This document shows, piece after piece, positions 1 to 8,940 of a stretch of 64,000 nucleotides of DNA. The DNA comes from Myxococcales bacterium. GTDB lineage: Bacteria > Myxococcota > UBA727 > JABDBI01. The stretch lies in NCBI GenBank assembly GCA_023898405.1, contig CP060221.1:1627501-1691500 (forward strand), in the 5' to 3' direction. Position numbers and translations under genes: made by a program. Numbering within the stretch: the stretch's first letter is position 1; the number at the start of each line of letters is the position of its first letter. Under the pieces are notes generated by a model. The model did not search any database. It had not been told where the DNA came from and saw nothing but the letters and a program-made list of their open reading frames with translations.

Positions 1-1
1 T

Positions 2-1174
2 ATTATTTTTATGATTGTGGATGGCATGGGTTTTGAATATGTCAAAGCAGCGCGCATTTATAATGGACAGCAAAATTTGGCCTATGAAAAATTTCCTTGT
101 TCATCTCAGGTTACCACCTGTGCTGTTGATGGCGCTGATATCGATGGTGTTTGCGTAAAGGATTCTCCCCACATAACCGATAGTGCGGCGGGAGCTACCG
201 CCATGGCCACTGGAGTAAAAGTCAAAAATGGTGTGGTGAGCAAGAACAGCGCTTATCAACATACCGATATTGAAAGCATTTTAGAAATTGCCAAGCGCCA
301 GGGCAAAAGCACAGGCATTATTGCTACCAAGCTTTTTACCGATGCTACCCCAGCAGCTTTTGTTGCTCACACTGAACATAGAACAATGACCGAAGAAATT
401 TTGCGCGATATATTTCAAGGATCTTTGCCCAATTTAATTTTGGGAGCCGATACTCCTGATCATCGCCAAGCGGCGCGAAATTCTTTAGCAAAATATTCCA
501 TGGTGCATACCGCTGATACTCTTAAAAGTCTTGCTGATACCATTGAGCAAGGAAATAATTGCACTAATAAAGATTGCCCCTACGTTTATGGTGGCTTTGG
601 ACAATATGAGATGATACCAGGAAAATTTTCCCTAAAAACCGGTTTGCCTTTGGAAATAACGCCGGCTGAAACATTTGCCGAATACAAGATTCCTCACTTA
701 TCGCAGATGACCGATGCTGCACTTAAAATACTCAAAAAAAATGACAATGGATTTTTTCTGATGGTGGAAAGTTCTCTGACCGATATGATTGGTCATAATA
801 ATAAATTTATCGATGCCAGCAAAGAATCTCCATCGGCCATAGTTGCATTGATTCAAGAGATGCGAGAAATGGAACGCACCGCCAAAGTTTTAGAAAATTT
901 TGTGCAGGATAATCCCGATACCCTGGTTGTTTTGACTGCCGATCATGAAACAGGTGGATTGGTGATTGAAGAAGATAAAACACAATGTCTCGGCAGCCAG
1001 GGCTGTATTCCTTCTGTGCGTTGGACATCGGCCAATTACGATGATAATCCAAAGAGTGTCGCTCAGCATACCGGTGTGAATGTTCCTTTGTATGCCATAG
1101 GCAGGGGGGCGGAAAAATTTTGTCGCGATATGATCAATAATAGCGATCTTAAAGCTATGGCCTTAGGACGATGA
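2..1174 (+). CDS. alkaline phosphatase, 5' end outside the window
   Basis: Metal-dependent phosphomonoesterase of the alkaline phosphatase superfamily, normally periplasmic or surface-exposed. The reading frame is open back to base 2, giving Ile-Ile-Phe before the first Met at base 11, and that run followed by MIVDGMG matches the family's usual first metal-binding strand. The true start and any signal peptide therefore lie upstream of the window. Counting from Met at base 11, the motif TDSAAGATAMATG carries the expected nucleophile Ser58. SSLTDMIGHNN and TADHETGG (Asp311, His312) supply further metal ligands, and AQHTGVNVPLYAIG near the C-terminus contains the last His. The rest of the protein appears complete. 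It is followed after 18 bases by a small charged protein, so the two may be co-transcribed. The family is sure; the physiological substrate is unknown. Confidence 0.93.
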   Translation: MIFMIVDGMGFEYVKAARIYNGQQNLAYEKFPCSSQVTTCAVDGADIDGVCVKDSPHITDSAAGATAMATGVKVKNGVVSKNSAYQHTDIESILEIAKRQGKSTGIIATKLFTDATPAAFVAHTEHRTMTEEILRDIFQGSLPNLILGADTPDHRQAARNSLAKYSMVHTADTLKSLADTIEQGNNCTNKDCPYVYGGFGQYEMIPGKFSLKTGLPLEITPAETFAEYKIPHLSQMTDAALKILKKNDNGFFLMVESSLTDMIGHNNKFIDASKESPSAIVALIQEMREMERTAKVLENFVQDNPDTLVVLTADHETGGLVIEEDKTQCLGSQGCIPSVRWTSANYDDNPKSVAQHTGVNVPLYAIGRGAEKFCRDMINNSDLKAMALGR

Positions 1175-1192
1175 ATTAGTTGAAGAAAAGTT

Positions 1193-1447
1193 ATGGATAA
1201 AGAAAAACTCAAAGCTTTGCGCAAAGCCGCCTATCAAAAAGCCAAGGCGGATCGGGAAAATGATCCTGAATATCAAGCCATGAAGGCTAAAGTTAAGGAA
1301 GAGCGCAAAGCTCGTTATAAAGCTTATAAACAACAGCTCAAAGATGCTAAAGAAGCTGCTCGCATAGAACGCCAGCGAAAAAAAGATCAAGAGTTAATGG
1401 AAATTTTTAACCTTAAAGAGAAATTGCAATTATTAAAGTTTGATTGA
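1193..1447 (+). CDS. small highly charged helical protein
   Basis: An 84-residue protein, very rich in Lys, Ala, Glu and Arg, starting MDKEKLKALRKAAYQKAKAD. The spacing of charged and alanine residues predicts one long helix or coiled coil, with no signal peptide and no membrane segment. It starts 18 bases after the alkaline phosphatase stop and has a purine-rich GAAGAAAAG stretch upstream, consistent with translation as a second cistron. I do not recognise the family. The Lys/Ala-rich composition resembles nucleic-acid-binding tails, but function cannot be assigned. It could in principle be a fortuitous open frame, although the tight spacing argues for a real gene. Confidence 0.6.
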   Translation: MDKEKLKALRKAAYQKAKADRENDPEYQAMKAKVKEERKARYKAYKQQLKDAKEAARIERQRKKDQELMEIFNLKEKLQLLKFD

Positions 1448-1510
1448 GGGAGTAACAATGAGACAATTCTTAGAAATTAATTTCAATAGTCTCTTAATCA
1501 GCGGTGCGAA

Positions 1511-1540
1511 CTAAGAGCGTATTTAAATTATTCAAGTTAA
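1511..1540 (+). repeat. copy of the AGAGCGTATTTAAA intergenic repeat
   Basis: CTAAGAGCGTATTTAAA followed by TTCAAGTT. The same unit recurs at 11951-11976 and, inverted, at 49146-49170, always outside genes. Here only one arm is present. Confidence 0.6.
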
Positions 1541-1543
1541 GCA

Positions 1544-1577
1544 TTTTTCCAGGGGGCGTACCCCCTTCCTAGAAAAA
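1544..1577. terminator. bidirectional hairpin between convergent genes
   Basis: The stem AGGGGG-CGTA-CCCCCT is flanked by TTTTTCC on the left and CCTAGAAAAA on the right. T-runs follow on either strand, so it can terminate both the small charged gene (+) and the histidine phosphatase (-). Confidence 0.65.
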
Positions 1578-1581
1578 TTCT

Positions 1582-2910
1582 TTAGTTCTTAAAAAGCCCA
1601 TTAAGTAATTTTGATGCATCTGAGTTAGTGTTTTTCCAACTAAGGCGCAGTATTTCCCACTTTGTACCTTCCTCTATTTTTTCCCAGAGAGGTCCGTATT
1701 TTGGATCAAGTTTTACACGCTGAATGATGAGACATAGTGTCTCTCGATCTTTAGTCCACTTGGAAGGAATTGAGCAATTTTCTGTAGCACCTACGATCTG
1801 TGCTGCTCCTTTTATTTTAGCAACACTTGTGGAGCCTTCTTCTGCCCAGGTTATACCAACCAGACCATCTTGTTTAAAAATATTCAGCTGGCGAGTCTGC
1901 CATTGGCTTAAAAGCGGAGGAGACTTGTCTATCTCGTAGACGGGCCCTTTATCGACCACAATACTTTCGTTTCGAGCCAATTTGTCGAAGCAAATAGCAT
2001 TTGGATCTAAGCCTGAGGCTACCATTTTTTTATTGGGATCAAAACAAGCGATAGAATCTTTGACAAATTCTTTAGTGTTCGTGTCAAACGTGCCAGTGAG
2101 CATCCCTACGTTTCGGATATGATAATTTTTGTTTTTCATCTCTGGCAAACCAAAAAATAGAGCTCTTAGGAAAGTTCCATGAGAAACAAGAAGTACTCGA
2201 GAATTTGGCGGTAATTTTTCTAACTCGTTTTTAAAGAGCGAAATGCGATTTCCAACGTCTTCTTCACTTTCTACCGGACCTTTTGGCCACCATTGTTTGC
2301 CATCGCAACAATCTTTAAGACTCTCCTTGAATGTATGAGCCCAATTATGGAATTGAATCGAATTTTTATCGCTACGCGAAAGATGGTTGTTTTTTTCAAG
2401 CTTTTCAATTTCAAGATCAAAGAGGTTTATGGGGCGGGCAGCATCTATAAACCCGTCTTCGGAAACTGATTTTCTGTGCTCCGTTATGAGTGGGTTCGCC
2501 AACATCCTTACTCCAGCAGAAAAAGGAATGCTGCCAAAAACTAAAAGCGCAGTTTGAATAGTGCGGTTTAATGGTGAAACAAAAAGCACCGTGTTTTTTC
2601 CAGGCGATGAAACGATGTTTCCAGGATCGCTATTGTTGGGAAAAAGTATGGTATTAAGTTCGATTGCCTGTTTTCTTCCTTCTGTGGAAAGAACAGGGTT
2701 ATGAAAAGTTGTTTCAGTTCTAGCTCGTGCATCCCCCTGCTCAAACATTGAAATAAAAAAGCTGATAGGAGCTTTTTTTTGTGAAAGCACGTTATTTAGC
2801 GATTCACCATGACGTACTGCAATTATTTCAACAGTATGAGCTCTAACAAAGGTTAGTGAGCTGCTAAACAATAAAAATCCAGCTAAGAGCTTGAGTATAG
2901 GATATTTCAT
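1582..2910 (-). CDS. exported histidine phosphatase family protein
   Basis: A phosphoglycerate-mutase-like histidine phosphatase, which removes phosphate through a phospho-histidine intermediate. The N-terminus has a Sec signal peptide (Lys then a hydrophobic run ending near FVRAHT). It is followed directly by the catalytic VRHGESLNN motif at about residues 33-41. The second catalytic His lies in LLVSHGTFLRALFFG near residue 245. Family members are usually 200-250 residues; the roughly 170 C-terminal residues here match nothing I recognise and may be a second small domain. The frame could begin at GTG 2913, but the adjacent ATG at 2910 sits better behind the GGAA sequence. It is convergent with the small charged gene. 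The substrate (phosphosugar, phytate-like or protein phosphate) cannot be told. Confidence 0.8.
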   Translation of the reverse strand: MKYPILKLLAGFLLFSSSLTFVRAHTVEIIAVRHGESLNNVLSQKKAPISFFISMFEQGDARARTETTFHNPVLSTEGRKQAIELNTILFPNNSDPGNIVSSPGKNTVLFVSPLNRTIQTALLVFGSIPFSAGVRMLANPLITEHRKSVSEDGFIDAARPINLFDLEIEKLEKNNHLSRSDKNSIQFHNWAHTFKESLKDCCDGKQWWPKGPVESEEDVGNRISLFKNELEKLPPNSRVLLVSHGTFLRALFFGLPEMKNKNYHIRNVGMLTGTFDTNTKEFVKDSIACFDPNKKMVASGLDPNAICFDKLARNESIVVDKGPVYEIDKSPPLLSQWQTRQLNIFKQDGLVGITWAEEGSTSVAKIKGAAQIVGATENCSIPSKWTKDRETLCLIIQRVKLDPKYGPLWEKIEEGTKWEILRLSWKNTNSDASKLLNGLFKN

Positions 2911-3179
2911 CACAATTCCAAATCACAGAAAAAAATACGACTCCAAGCTGTAGCTTTGGGGGGTATGTATTTCATGAAATTGATCCGAAAAAGATGTTTT
3001 TAAATGCACGGGCAAGAATACTAAACTCAATAATTTAATAACCCATCTAATAATCTGTAGAAATTTTAGTAACCTTACGCTTTAGATCTTAATCTGCTTA
3101 TTTTATGTTAATTGATTATGATTATTGGATGGTTTTAATTTGTTTTTTAATCGAATTATTGTAGTGGGTGGTAAATGTT

Positions 3180-4781
3180 ATGATTTATTTGCCTAGATTT
3201 TATTTGTTTTTTTTATTGATTTATACCTTTTCTTTGAGGGCTGAAAAAAATAGCGATTTTGAATATTTAGTTAGTGTTAAAAATTATATTGAAGATAACG
3301 ATAAATACAAGAGTTCAAAAAGTGAGTGGGTAAAAGCTGTTCTTGGTGATAATTTAGAAAAAAATAATCTAAGCTTTCATTTTTCCAAAATTCAGAGCAA
3401 AAATTCGGCTTTTTTGACTGAAAAATTTCACAAGGAACTAGACCAAATTTCTGGCTCAGAACTTACTGCCAACAATAGTTTTCAAATGCTTTATAATGGT
3501 CAATCTTTTGCCAAAAAAATGGAATTAATTAAAGGCGCTAAGAATTCGATTTATATCTCTTATTTGCAAATCGTTTGTGATCAAGCAGGCTTAGAAATGT
3601 TTAGAGCTTTGGATGATGCGGTTCTGCGCGGCGTTGACGTTAAAGTGCTTCTAAACGGCGATTTAACTTATAGCAAGTATCAATTGGCTACGCTTGAGGG
3701 AAGTTGTGCTGCGCTGAGTGACACTCGATACTTTACGAAAAAACTATTTGGGAAAGAAATGGAACTTTTAAATCTTCGTCCCAATGTTTTTTATACATCG
3801 CAAGGGAAATTATATAGTTTGTCTCGCGGACTCACAGGTCAAAAAGGAACCTGGCTTCATGACAAAATTATGGTGGTTGATCTCAAATATGGAATCACCG
3901 GTGGTCAAAATGTTTCTTCGGGATGGGCCAATTCCAATGGAAAGGATGAAAACTTTCGCGATACTGATATTCTCGTCCAAGGTCCGGTCGTTTATCAGAT
4001 GGCACAAAGAATAATAGACCTATTTGTAAAGGATGAAAATGGAGATTTTAAGAACCAAAGCCAAATGGATGTATATCGTAAATTGGTTTCTAAAAAAATC
4101 AATGAAAGTCGGGCTATGGGATTAAGCGGAGCAAGAAACTATGAAAAATGGTTTAGAGAGAACAGGCAGGGGCTTTGCCGATTTGTGGGCCAAAATCCAA
4201 GACTAAATTCATTTGAGGTTCTAGAGTCTTACAAACATTATGTGCGGCATGCAAATAATTATATTTACGCTGAAATTCCACAGGTAGATATGCTTGATAA
4301 AGACGATAAAATAAGGACAGAATTGTTGCTCGATATGCTAGGAGCAAAAAAACAGCGTGGTGTGCAAATTCACATTCTAACTAATGGAAATGGTTTTGTT
4401 GATTCGACAATTTTACCCAGTTCAGGACCCTTTAACATACTTAAGTCCATGCAAGAATCTTTTGGCTACAATCCTCTTGGTAAAAAAACTGCAATATCGA
4501 CGGCCAAAGCATTATTTGACTCGGTCAATATGAGTGGTTTTAACATCTATATTTATCCGCATTGGACTCACGGCAAAATATGGAATTTCGATGGTATAGC
4601 CGCATCAATTGGAAGTTTTAACTTTGATTCATCGGCAACTACGTGGACCGAATCAGTTCTGCTTTGTCAGGATGAAAACTTGATGTCAGAGTTAATTGAA
4701 GAGCAGCAAGGGCTTATTCGCTACTCTTCTAAAATGGAAACGCCAAATATAGTTCCTAAGCAAAAAGATTTAAAAAAATAA
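3180..4781 (+). CDS. exported phospholipase D-like protein with two HKD motifs
   Basis: Phospholipase D superfamily: these enzymes hydrolyse or transfer phosphodiesters using two HxKxxxxD motifs. Both are present: HDKIMVVD, with His at bases 3858-3860, followed by a GGQNVSSGW stretch; and HGKIWNFD, with His at 4569-4571, followed by IGSFNFD. A hydrophobic signal peptide (IYLPRFYLFFLLIYTFSLRAEK) predicts export. The frame reaches back to GTG 3168, but ATG 3180 has the better-spaced GGTGG sequence upstream, so I chose it. The overall layout resembles cardiolipin-synthase-like and effector-type PLDs. With no membrane anchor beyond the signal peptide, a secreted or periplasmic phospholipase is more likely than a cardiolipin synthase. 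It is transcribed alone, divergent from the histidine phosphatase. Confidence 0.85.
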   Translation: MIYLPRFYLFFLLIYTFSLRAEKNSDFEYLVSVKNYIEDNDKYKSSKSEWVKAVLGDNLEKNNLSFHFSKIQSKNSAFLTEKFHKELDQISGSELTANNSFQMLYNGQSFAKKMELIKGAKNSIYISYLQIVCDQAGLEMFRALDDAVLRGVDVKVLLNGDLTYSKYQLATLEGSCAALSDTRYFTKKLFGKEMELLNLRPNVFYTSQGKLYSLSRGLTGQKGTWLHDKIMVVDLKYGITGGQNVSSGWANSNGKDENFRDTDILVQGPVVYQMAQRIIDLFVKDENGDFKNQSQMDVYRKLVSKKINESRAMGLSGARNYEKWFRENRQGLCRFVGQNPRLNSFEVLESYKHYVRHANNYIYAEIPQVDMLDKDDKIRTELLLDMLGAKKQRGVQIHILTNGNGFVDSTILPSSGPFNILKSMQESFGYNPLGKKTAISTAKALFDSVNMSGFNIYIYPHWTHGKIWNFDGIAASIGSFNFDSSATTWTESVLLCQDENLMSELIEEQQGLIRYSSKMETPNIVPKQKDLKK

Positions 4782-4844
4782 TTCTTGGTAATTTTATTAA
4801 TGACATTGAAAAGCCCGCTGGCGTTAGATTCATAAGAAACAAAG

Positions 4845-4940
4845 AACCAAAAATTCCACTCCCCTTGTATATCAACAATGCGATACGAGCTCCAAGCACG
4901 AAACCGAAGCAGAAAACAGGGGAGATTGGAATTTTTGGTT
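4845..4940. repeat. long inverted repeat between convergent genes
   Basis: The left arm (4845-4866, AACCAAAAATTCCA then CTCCCCTTG) is complementary to the right arm (4917-4940, CAGGGGAG then ATTGGAATTTTTGGTT), with about a two-base bulge and a 50-base loop. It lies between the PLD gene (+) and the unknown exported gene (-). It could be a processed hairpin, a weak terminator, or a miniature mobile element. Confidence 0.6.
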
Positions 4941-4951
4941 ACGCTCTAAGG

Positions 4952-6142
4952 TTAGTTTTGAGGAGTGCTCAAAGCTTCTAATGCAAGTGCACTGCTGTAT
5001 GCTTTTGAATACCAATCAAAAGTTTCTTTGGAAAATGCACCAATAAAAGCGCTCGAAGCCTTGGCATATGCAGCCTCTTCATCTTGAATAAGCTTCACTT
5101 TTAGCTGCTCACGCAAAATTTCGCTCATAGCGTAGTGATGTTCAAGGCTCATTGCTTTTGAAGGTGGAAGGTGAGCGAGGGAAATAATTATTTCAGAGAG
5201 CTCATCTGTCTGGCTGTTTTTATCATTGATAACTCGAATGGCTTCTTCTAATAAAGCTTTTTGCATGATTGCCAGGGAATCATTCAGGCACTTAGGAGCT
5301 TCTTTATAGGCAAGGGCGTAAGCCAAAATCAGCTCTGTTAATCGATCATAGTAATGTGAACAAGATAAAAGATTTTTTTGATTGAGCATTCGGTTGATTG
5401 CGAGACAAGCACTTTCATTGGCTATTTTATTTTTTTTTGGAAGTTGAATATTTGCTAAACGCTCATAACTTTTTAGCGCAGAAACTACATTGAGATTGAC
5501 GACACAGTCGGTATTATTGGGGAGATTTTTTTTGTTTTTATTGTGTATCCATGTTTTATAAGCGCCATTATTTTGATCAATATTATTTGAACTTGTTGTT
5601 AAAAATGCATCTATAAAGGGATGCGATCTATTTTGATTGCTTAGCCATAAAAAGTAGCGAGAGCTCGTGTCTATATCGTTGAGTATGTTCAGGTTATCGA
5701 AACTTTCGAGAATTTTTTTATCGCTACCAAAGTTATGAATAAATTTTTGTGGCTCAATTTCCATGAGAGGCCAAAAGGCGATGCTGCCAAAAGTTCTGCT
5801 AGAAAAAAAAGTGTCTTGAAAGTAGTTTTGTGTCTGCCTGTAAAGATGGGCATTTATGTTTGATAAATTTTTTACAGGGTAAAATTGTTGAGTTCTTAAG
5901 AGTGATAAAGAAGTTTGCAAGGGAAAAAATATATCAGCCTCTAAAAATATCAGTGATGTGTTTTCTCGTCCTCTTACCTCAATTGGCCATGTGCCATTTT
6001 TCCTATCGCTTGTTTCATCAATATATTGTGTATCGACAATAAAATTATTTAATTTTTCTCTAATCGAGTAAGTAGTAGCAAAAATATGCGAGCTTTGAGA
6101 AATAAAATAAAAAAATATGGCGCCAATGCGCAAGCCAATCAT
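4952..6142 (-). CDS. exported protein of unknown function (396 aa)
   Basis: The N-terminus MIGLRIGAIFFYFISQSSHIFA is a typical signal peptide with likely cleavage after IFA, so the protein should be exported. The start has a GGGG sequence eight bases upstream (GGGGACTAACTATG). The mature part is mostly alpha-helical in character, with Asn/Ser-rich stretches, and the C-terminal half (from about residue 250) has regular Leu/Ala-rich helical spacing resembling TPR- or SEL1-like helical hairpins. No catalytic motif was recognised. It stands alone, convergent with the PLD gene and followed upstream by a 540-base gene-free interval. I do not recognise the family. Lineage-specific secreted protein is the safest description. 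Confidence 0.75.
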   Translation of the reverse strand: MIGLRIGAIFFYFISQSSHIFATTYSIREKLNNFIVDTQYIDETSDRKNGTWPIEVRGRENTSLIFLEADIFFPLQTSLSLLRTQQFYPVKNLSNINAHLYRQTQNYFQDTFFSSRTFGSIAFWPLMEIEPQKFIHNFGSDKKILESFDNLNILNDIDTSSRYFLWLSNQNRSHPFIDAFLTTSSNNIDQNNGAYKTWIHNKNKKNLPNNTDCVVNLNVVSALKSYERLANIQLPKKNKIANESACLAINRMLNQKNLLSCSHYYDRLTELILAYALAYKEAPKCLNDSLAIMQKALLEEAIRVINDKNSQTDELSEIIISLAHLPPSKAMSLEHHYAMSEILREQLKVKLIQDEEAAYAKASSAFIGAFSKETFDWYSKAYSSALALEALSTPQN

Positions 6143-6684
6143 AGTTAGTCCCCCTCAATGAACGTGCCATTGTTTTATGGAGGGCAAGATAACTTTGGGG
6201 CAAAAAATAAAGTTAAATCAATTTTAAAAAAAAGAGCATAGAAAAGGCTTTGTTAAAATTTTTACTCACAGATGAACACAACAGTAAAAAACAGTTAAAT
6301 TAATTCCTTGAGTGAGAAAAATACTCAAGAGAACACTCGTGCTCAGGTTATTTTTGCTAAATATTTTCCAAGGCTTTTTATCTCGTGAGTCGGTGATAAA
6401 TAAAAAATAATTTGAGCAACGATATTGATAAATTTATTTGTTTTATTAATCACAGCATAAAAATTCTCAAAAAGAGTTAGAAGTATCAGCTTGGTAAAAT
6501 TGATTCATTACTAATTCAATGAGATTTTTCTTAGAGTGGAGAAGGGATTGATTAATTTTCTTGTAAACATTGGCCTTCTCTAATTTTCTCCGTTTATACT
6601 AAGCGGACTAATTATGGCGAAAAGATTTTTTTTGACGCTATTTAACTTCTTCTAAATATTTTCTTTGAAAGGGATTGTTTAAAT
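6143..6684. other. 540-base intergenic region, AT-rich
   Basis: This is the space between the divergent unknown exported gene (-) and the Fic gene (+), so it should hold two promoters. I see a short hairpin CTTGAGT/ACTCAAG (6307-6313 with 6323-6329) and many A/T tracts, but no convincing ORF, RNA gene or clear promoter hexamer pair. Confidence 0.4.
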
Positions 6685-8181
6685 ATGTACTCAGCAACCA
6701 TTAAAAAGAATTTTACTTTTGTATTTTTAGTAATTTTTATTGCGAGCTCTTCTCACGCTGCTAGAGGAAGGAAAAGTAGAGATTGGGCAGCAAATAATTA
6801 TCAAACCCAGCAACAGCAAGCACATAATTATAAAAGAAAGCCTGCTAGGACAGGACACAGTGAAACAAATCTCCTCTTTAATCAGCTCACTTGTAAAAAT
6901 GCAGCTGGGGTTGCTGTACTCGCTTTAACTGTTTCGCTTGTATATTGGTCTTTAGCACCAGACACGACCCAAATGCCTGGAGCGATTCCCAAAAAAACAG
7001 TTAGGCTTAATCGTCAGCTTCCGGCTCCTTACGGAGTTGCTCAACTTTCGGAGGTTCCTTGCGTTAAGTATCAAAAACTAACTCCTAAAGGAGAGATTTT
7101 CTCTTTCGTGCAAGGATTTGTTCATCCTGGAATTTACTCAGGCAAGATCAAATCGCTTAAAGGTGGAATGGAAAGTCTCATGAGCGATTGTTATGAAAAA
7201 AATTTTATGAAGGCTAACGAAAATGGTGATATTTTATGCTTCCCTTCTCAGGAATATAAGAGGACTTGGGAATTTGATGCCCCTCAAGAAGAAAGTAGTG
7301 TGTTCGATCGAGAATTATCTGATTTAGCTTGGAACTTCATCTTAGAAGAATTTTTTAGCTTGGAAAATAATCCAATTGATAAACTATTAGCAGAAGGAGC
7401 AGCTGATTTTGAAAAAAATATAAAGTTCATCCATACTTATTTTCTTGGGCAAGGCTATTTAAGTGAATTTAGAAACTTTAAAGATGGTACGGAGATTATT
7501 AGACTTAATTTTGAATTTCCAAGTAAGTATGGCGAGTGGGAAAGCTATCTTAAGGCTCATCAGCCAGAAAATTTACAATCGTTCTATAACTTTATGAAGA
7601 CTGTAGATAATATCGTTGCTGAAATGAAAAAAGCTTATCCCCAAGTCACCCAAAAAAATCTTAAAGACATAGAAAAACTAAGTATTGAAGAAAAAATAGG
7701 GCTATCATTCGAGCTCGTGATGATGAGCAATCGTAGTCATGAATTTGACTTTTTAAAGAAGAATTTTTTCTATATCCCAACCCTTTCACAAGAAGATTTT
7801 AGTAAGAAAATCTCTAAGTTAAGGAAAAAAGTTTTAACCAAACTTAAACAGGATCCAATTCATGCGGCAGCATATTTTCACGTGGAGTTCGTCAATTTAC
7901 ATCCATTTAAAGATGGCAATGGAAGAACTGCTAGAGCCATAATGAATATTATTTTGATGGGCTCAGGTATTGATGCAGTTGCCTTCCCCTCAAACCGTGA
8001 ATATATGGAAGCTTGTTTTGCAGCTAGTGAGCAGAAATCAGAAGTTGCATTCGAAAATTTTTTGCGAAAGATTATTTTAGAGCAAAAAGAAAACGCAAAT
8101 GAGCTGGAGCAGGTATCACAAGTTTTAGAGCGATGTGAAGATCAATGCCAAGAAATGATTGATGACAAAATCTTATTTTAG
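6685..8181 (+). CDS. exported or membrane-anchored Fic domain protein
   Basis: Fic enzymes transfer AMP (or another nucleotide or phosphate group) from a nucleotide substrate to a protein hydroxyl. The full active-site motif HPFKDGNGRTAR is present with catalytic His406, in the expected helical context (HVEFVNL before, AIMNIILM after). Residues 1-26 form a signal peptide ending SSSHA. A second hydrophobic segment at about 72-91 (GVAVLALTVSLVYW) could be a membrane anchor. Residues 100-350 are unassigned. I looked for the autoinhibitory [ST]xxxE[GN] helix and found no clear copy, so the enzyme may be constitutively active or regulated by another protein. No antitoxin-like partner gene is adjacent, unlike toxin-antitoxin Fic pairs. 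Export plus an intact motif favours an effector role on host proteins; that is inference. Confidence 0.88.
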   Translation: MYSATIKKNFTFVFLVIFIASSSHAARGRKSRDWAANNYQTQQQQAHNYKRKPARTGHSETNLLFNQLTCKNAAGVAVLALTVSLVYWSLAPDTTQMPGAIPKKTVRLNRQLPAPYGVAQLSEVPCVKYQKLTPKGEIFSFVQGFVHPGIYSGKIKSLKGGMESLMSDCYEKNFMKANENGDILCFPSQEYKRTWEFDAPQEESSVFDRELSDLAWNFILEEFFSLENNPIDKLLAEGAADFEKNIKFIHTYFLGQGYLSEFRNFKDGTEIIRLNFEFPSKYGEWESYLKAHQPENLQSFYNFMKTVDNIVAEMKKAYPQVTQKNLKDIEKLSIEEKIGLSFELVMMSNRSHEFDFLKKNFFYIPTLSQEDFSKKISKLRKKVLTKLKQDPIHAAAYFHVEFVNLHPFKDGNGRTARAIMNIILMGSGIDAVAFPSNREYMEACFAASEQKSEVAFENFLRKIILEQKENANELEQVSQVLERCEDQCQEMIDDKILF

Positions 8182-8186
8182 CCAGC

Positions 8187-8231
8187 ATCACGCATGTGTC
8201 TGCTCCGCCACATTGCGTGATTTTTTATTTT
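8187..8231 (+). terminator. rho-independent terminator after the Fic gene
   Basis: The stem ATCACGCATGTG pairs with CACATTGCGTGAT (one bulged base) and is followed by TTTTTTATTTTTT. It overlaps the 3' end of the convergent exported gene. Confidence 0.8.
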
Positions 8232-8749
8232 TTGTAGCTCTTAACAAATTTGTAAAGCTTGGTTGAAACATTTGCTGGCAACTCTTTAACGCCCATTTTG
8301 TCTGCTAGCTCACCTGCTAGAAATTTAGCAGCTTCATCAAGAACAAGGCCCGCTCCAGCTGGGTCAAGACCTGTCAATGTGCTGACGAAAGTTCCAAGCA
8401 AAACATCAATGGCATGGTCAGCGACCTGATCTGCGACCAGAGAATAAATTTCACCAGCTAAGCCGTTGAAATCATCTTTGCTAAAAGTACCCGGCAGTGA
8501 TTTGATGGATTCATAGGTCCGTTTGCTGATATCGACTGTGTAGTTTCCCAAGTGATAGGTGTATTTTGCTCCGTTTTGTACAAAGTTTAGTGCAGAACCC
8601 ACCCAGGATTGCCCCCAGTAAAAGTCAGCATGACGTTCAACAAGTATCAATTTTTGCGCATCCGCCGTTGAGAAGCTTTGCGAGTTGAGGGAACTTGCTG
8701 AAAAAACTACTAAAATTGTAGAGAAAAATAATGAAAGTAAGCGGTTCAT
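8225..8749 (-). CDS. small exported protein of unknown function
   Basis: A protein of about 174 residues with a clear signal peptide (MNRLLSLFFSTILVVFSASS). The mature region begins with FSTADAQKLILVERHADF and has an amphipathic pattern containing Gly/Ala-rich helices (LVLDEAAKFLAGELADKMG). Three in-frame starts are close together (TTG 8761, ATG 8755, ATG 8749). The last has TGAG seven bases upstream and begins directly with a compact signal peptide, so I chose it. No family was recognised. It is convergent with the Fic gene and stands alone. The Ala/Gly helices and 'LDPAGAGL' stretch look faintly like pore-forming or membrane-active peptides, but nothing in the sequence proves it. Confidence 0.65.
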   Translation of the reverse strand: MNRLLSLFFSTILVVFSASSLNSQSFSTADAQKLILVERHADFYWGQSWVGSALNFVQNGAKYTYHLGNYTVDISKRTYESIKSLPGTFSKDDFNGLAGEIYSLVADQVADHAIDVLLGTFVSTLTGLDPAGAGLVLDEAAKFLAGELADKMGVKELPANVSTKLYKFVKSYKK

Positions 8750-8940
8750 AAGCATACTCAAATAAAATTAATTCATCAAATTTAGATATTGATTTAATGG
8801 TTATTTTTCAGCTTATGTGATCCGAAATTTTGACTAATTTTTAGCGATTTCTGCGAGACAAGAACCCTGAGAAGTATACGTTTTTTTGCCGCTTAATCAT
8901 GAAGTAGAAATAATCAAAAAAATAAAATTTTCTATAAAGA

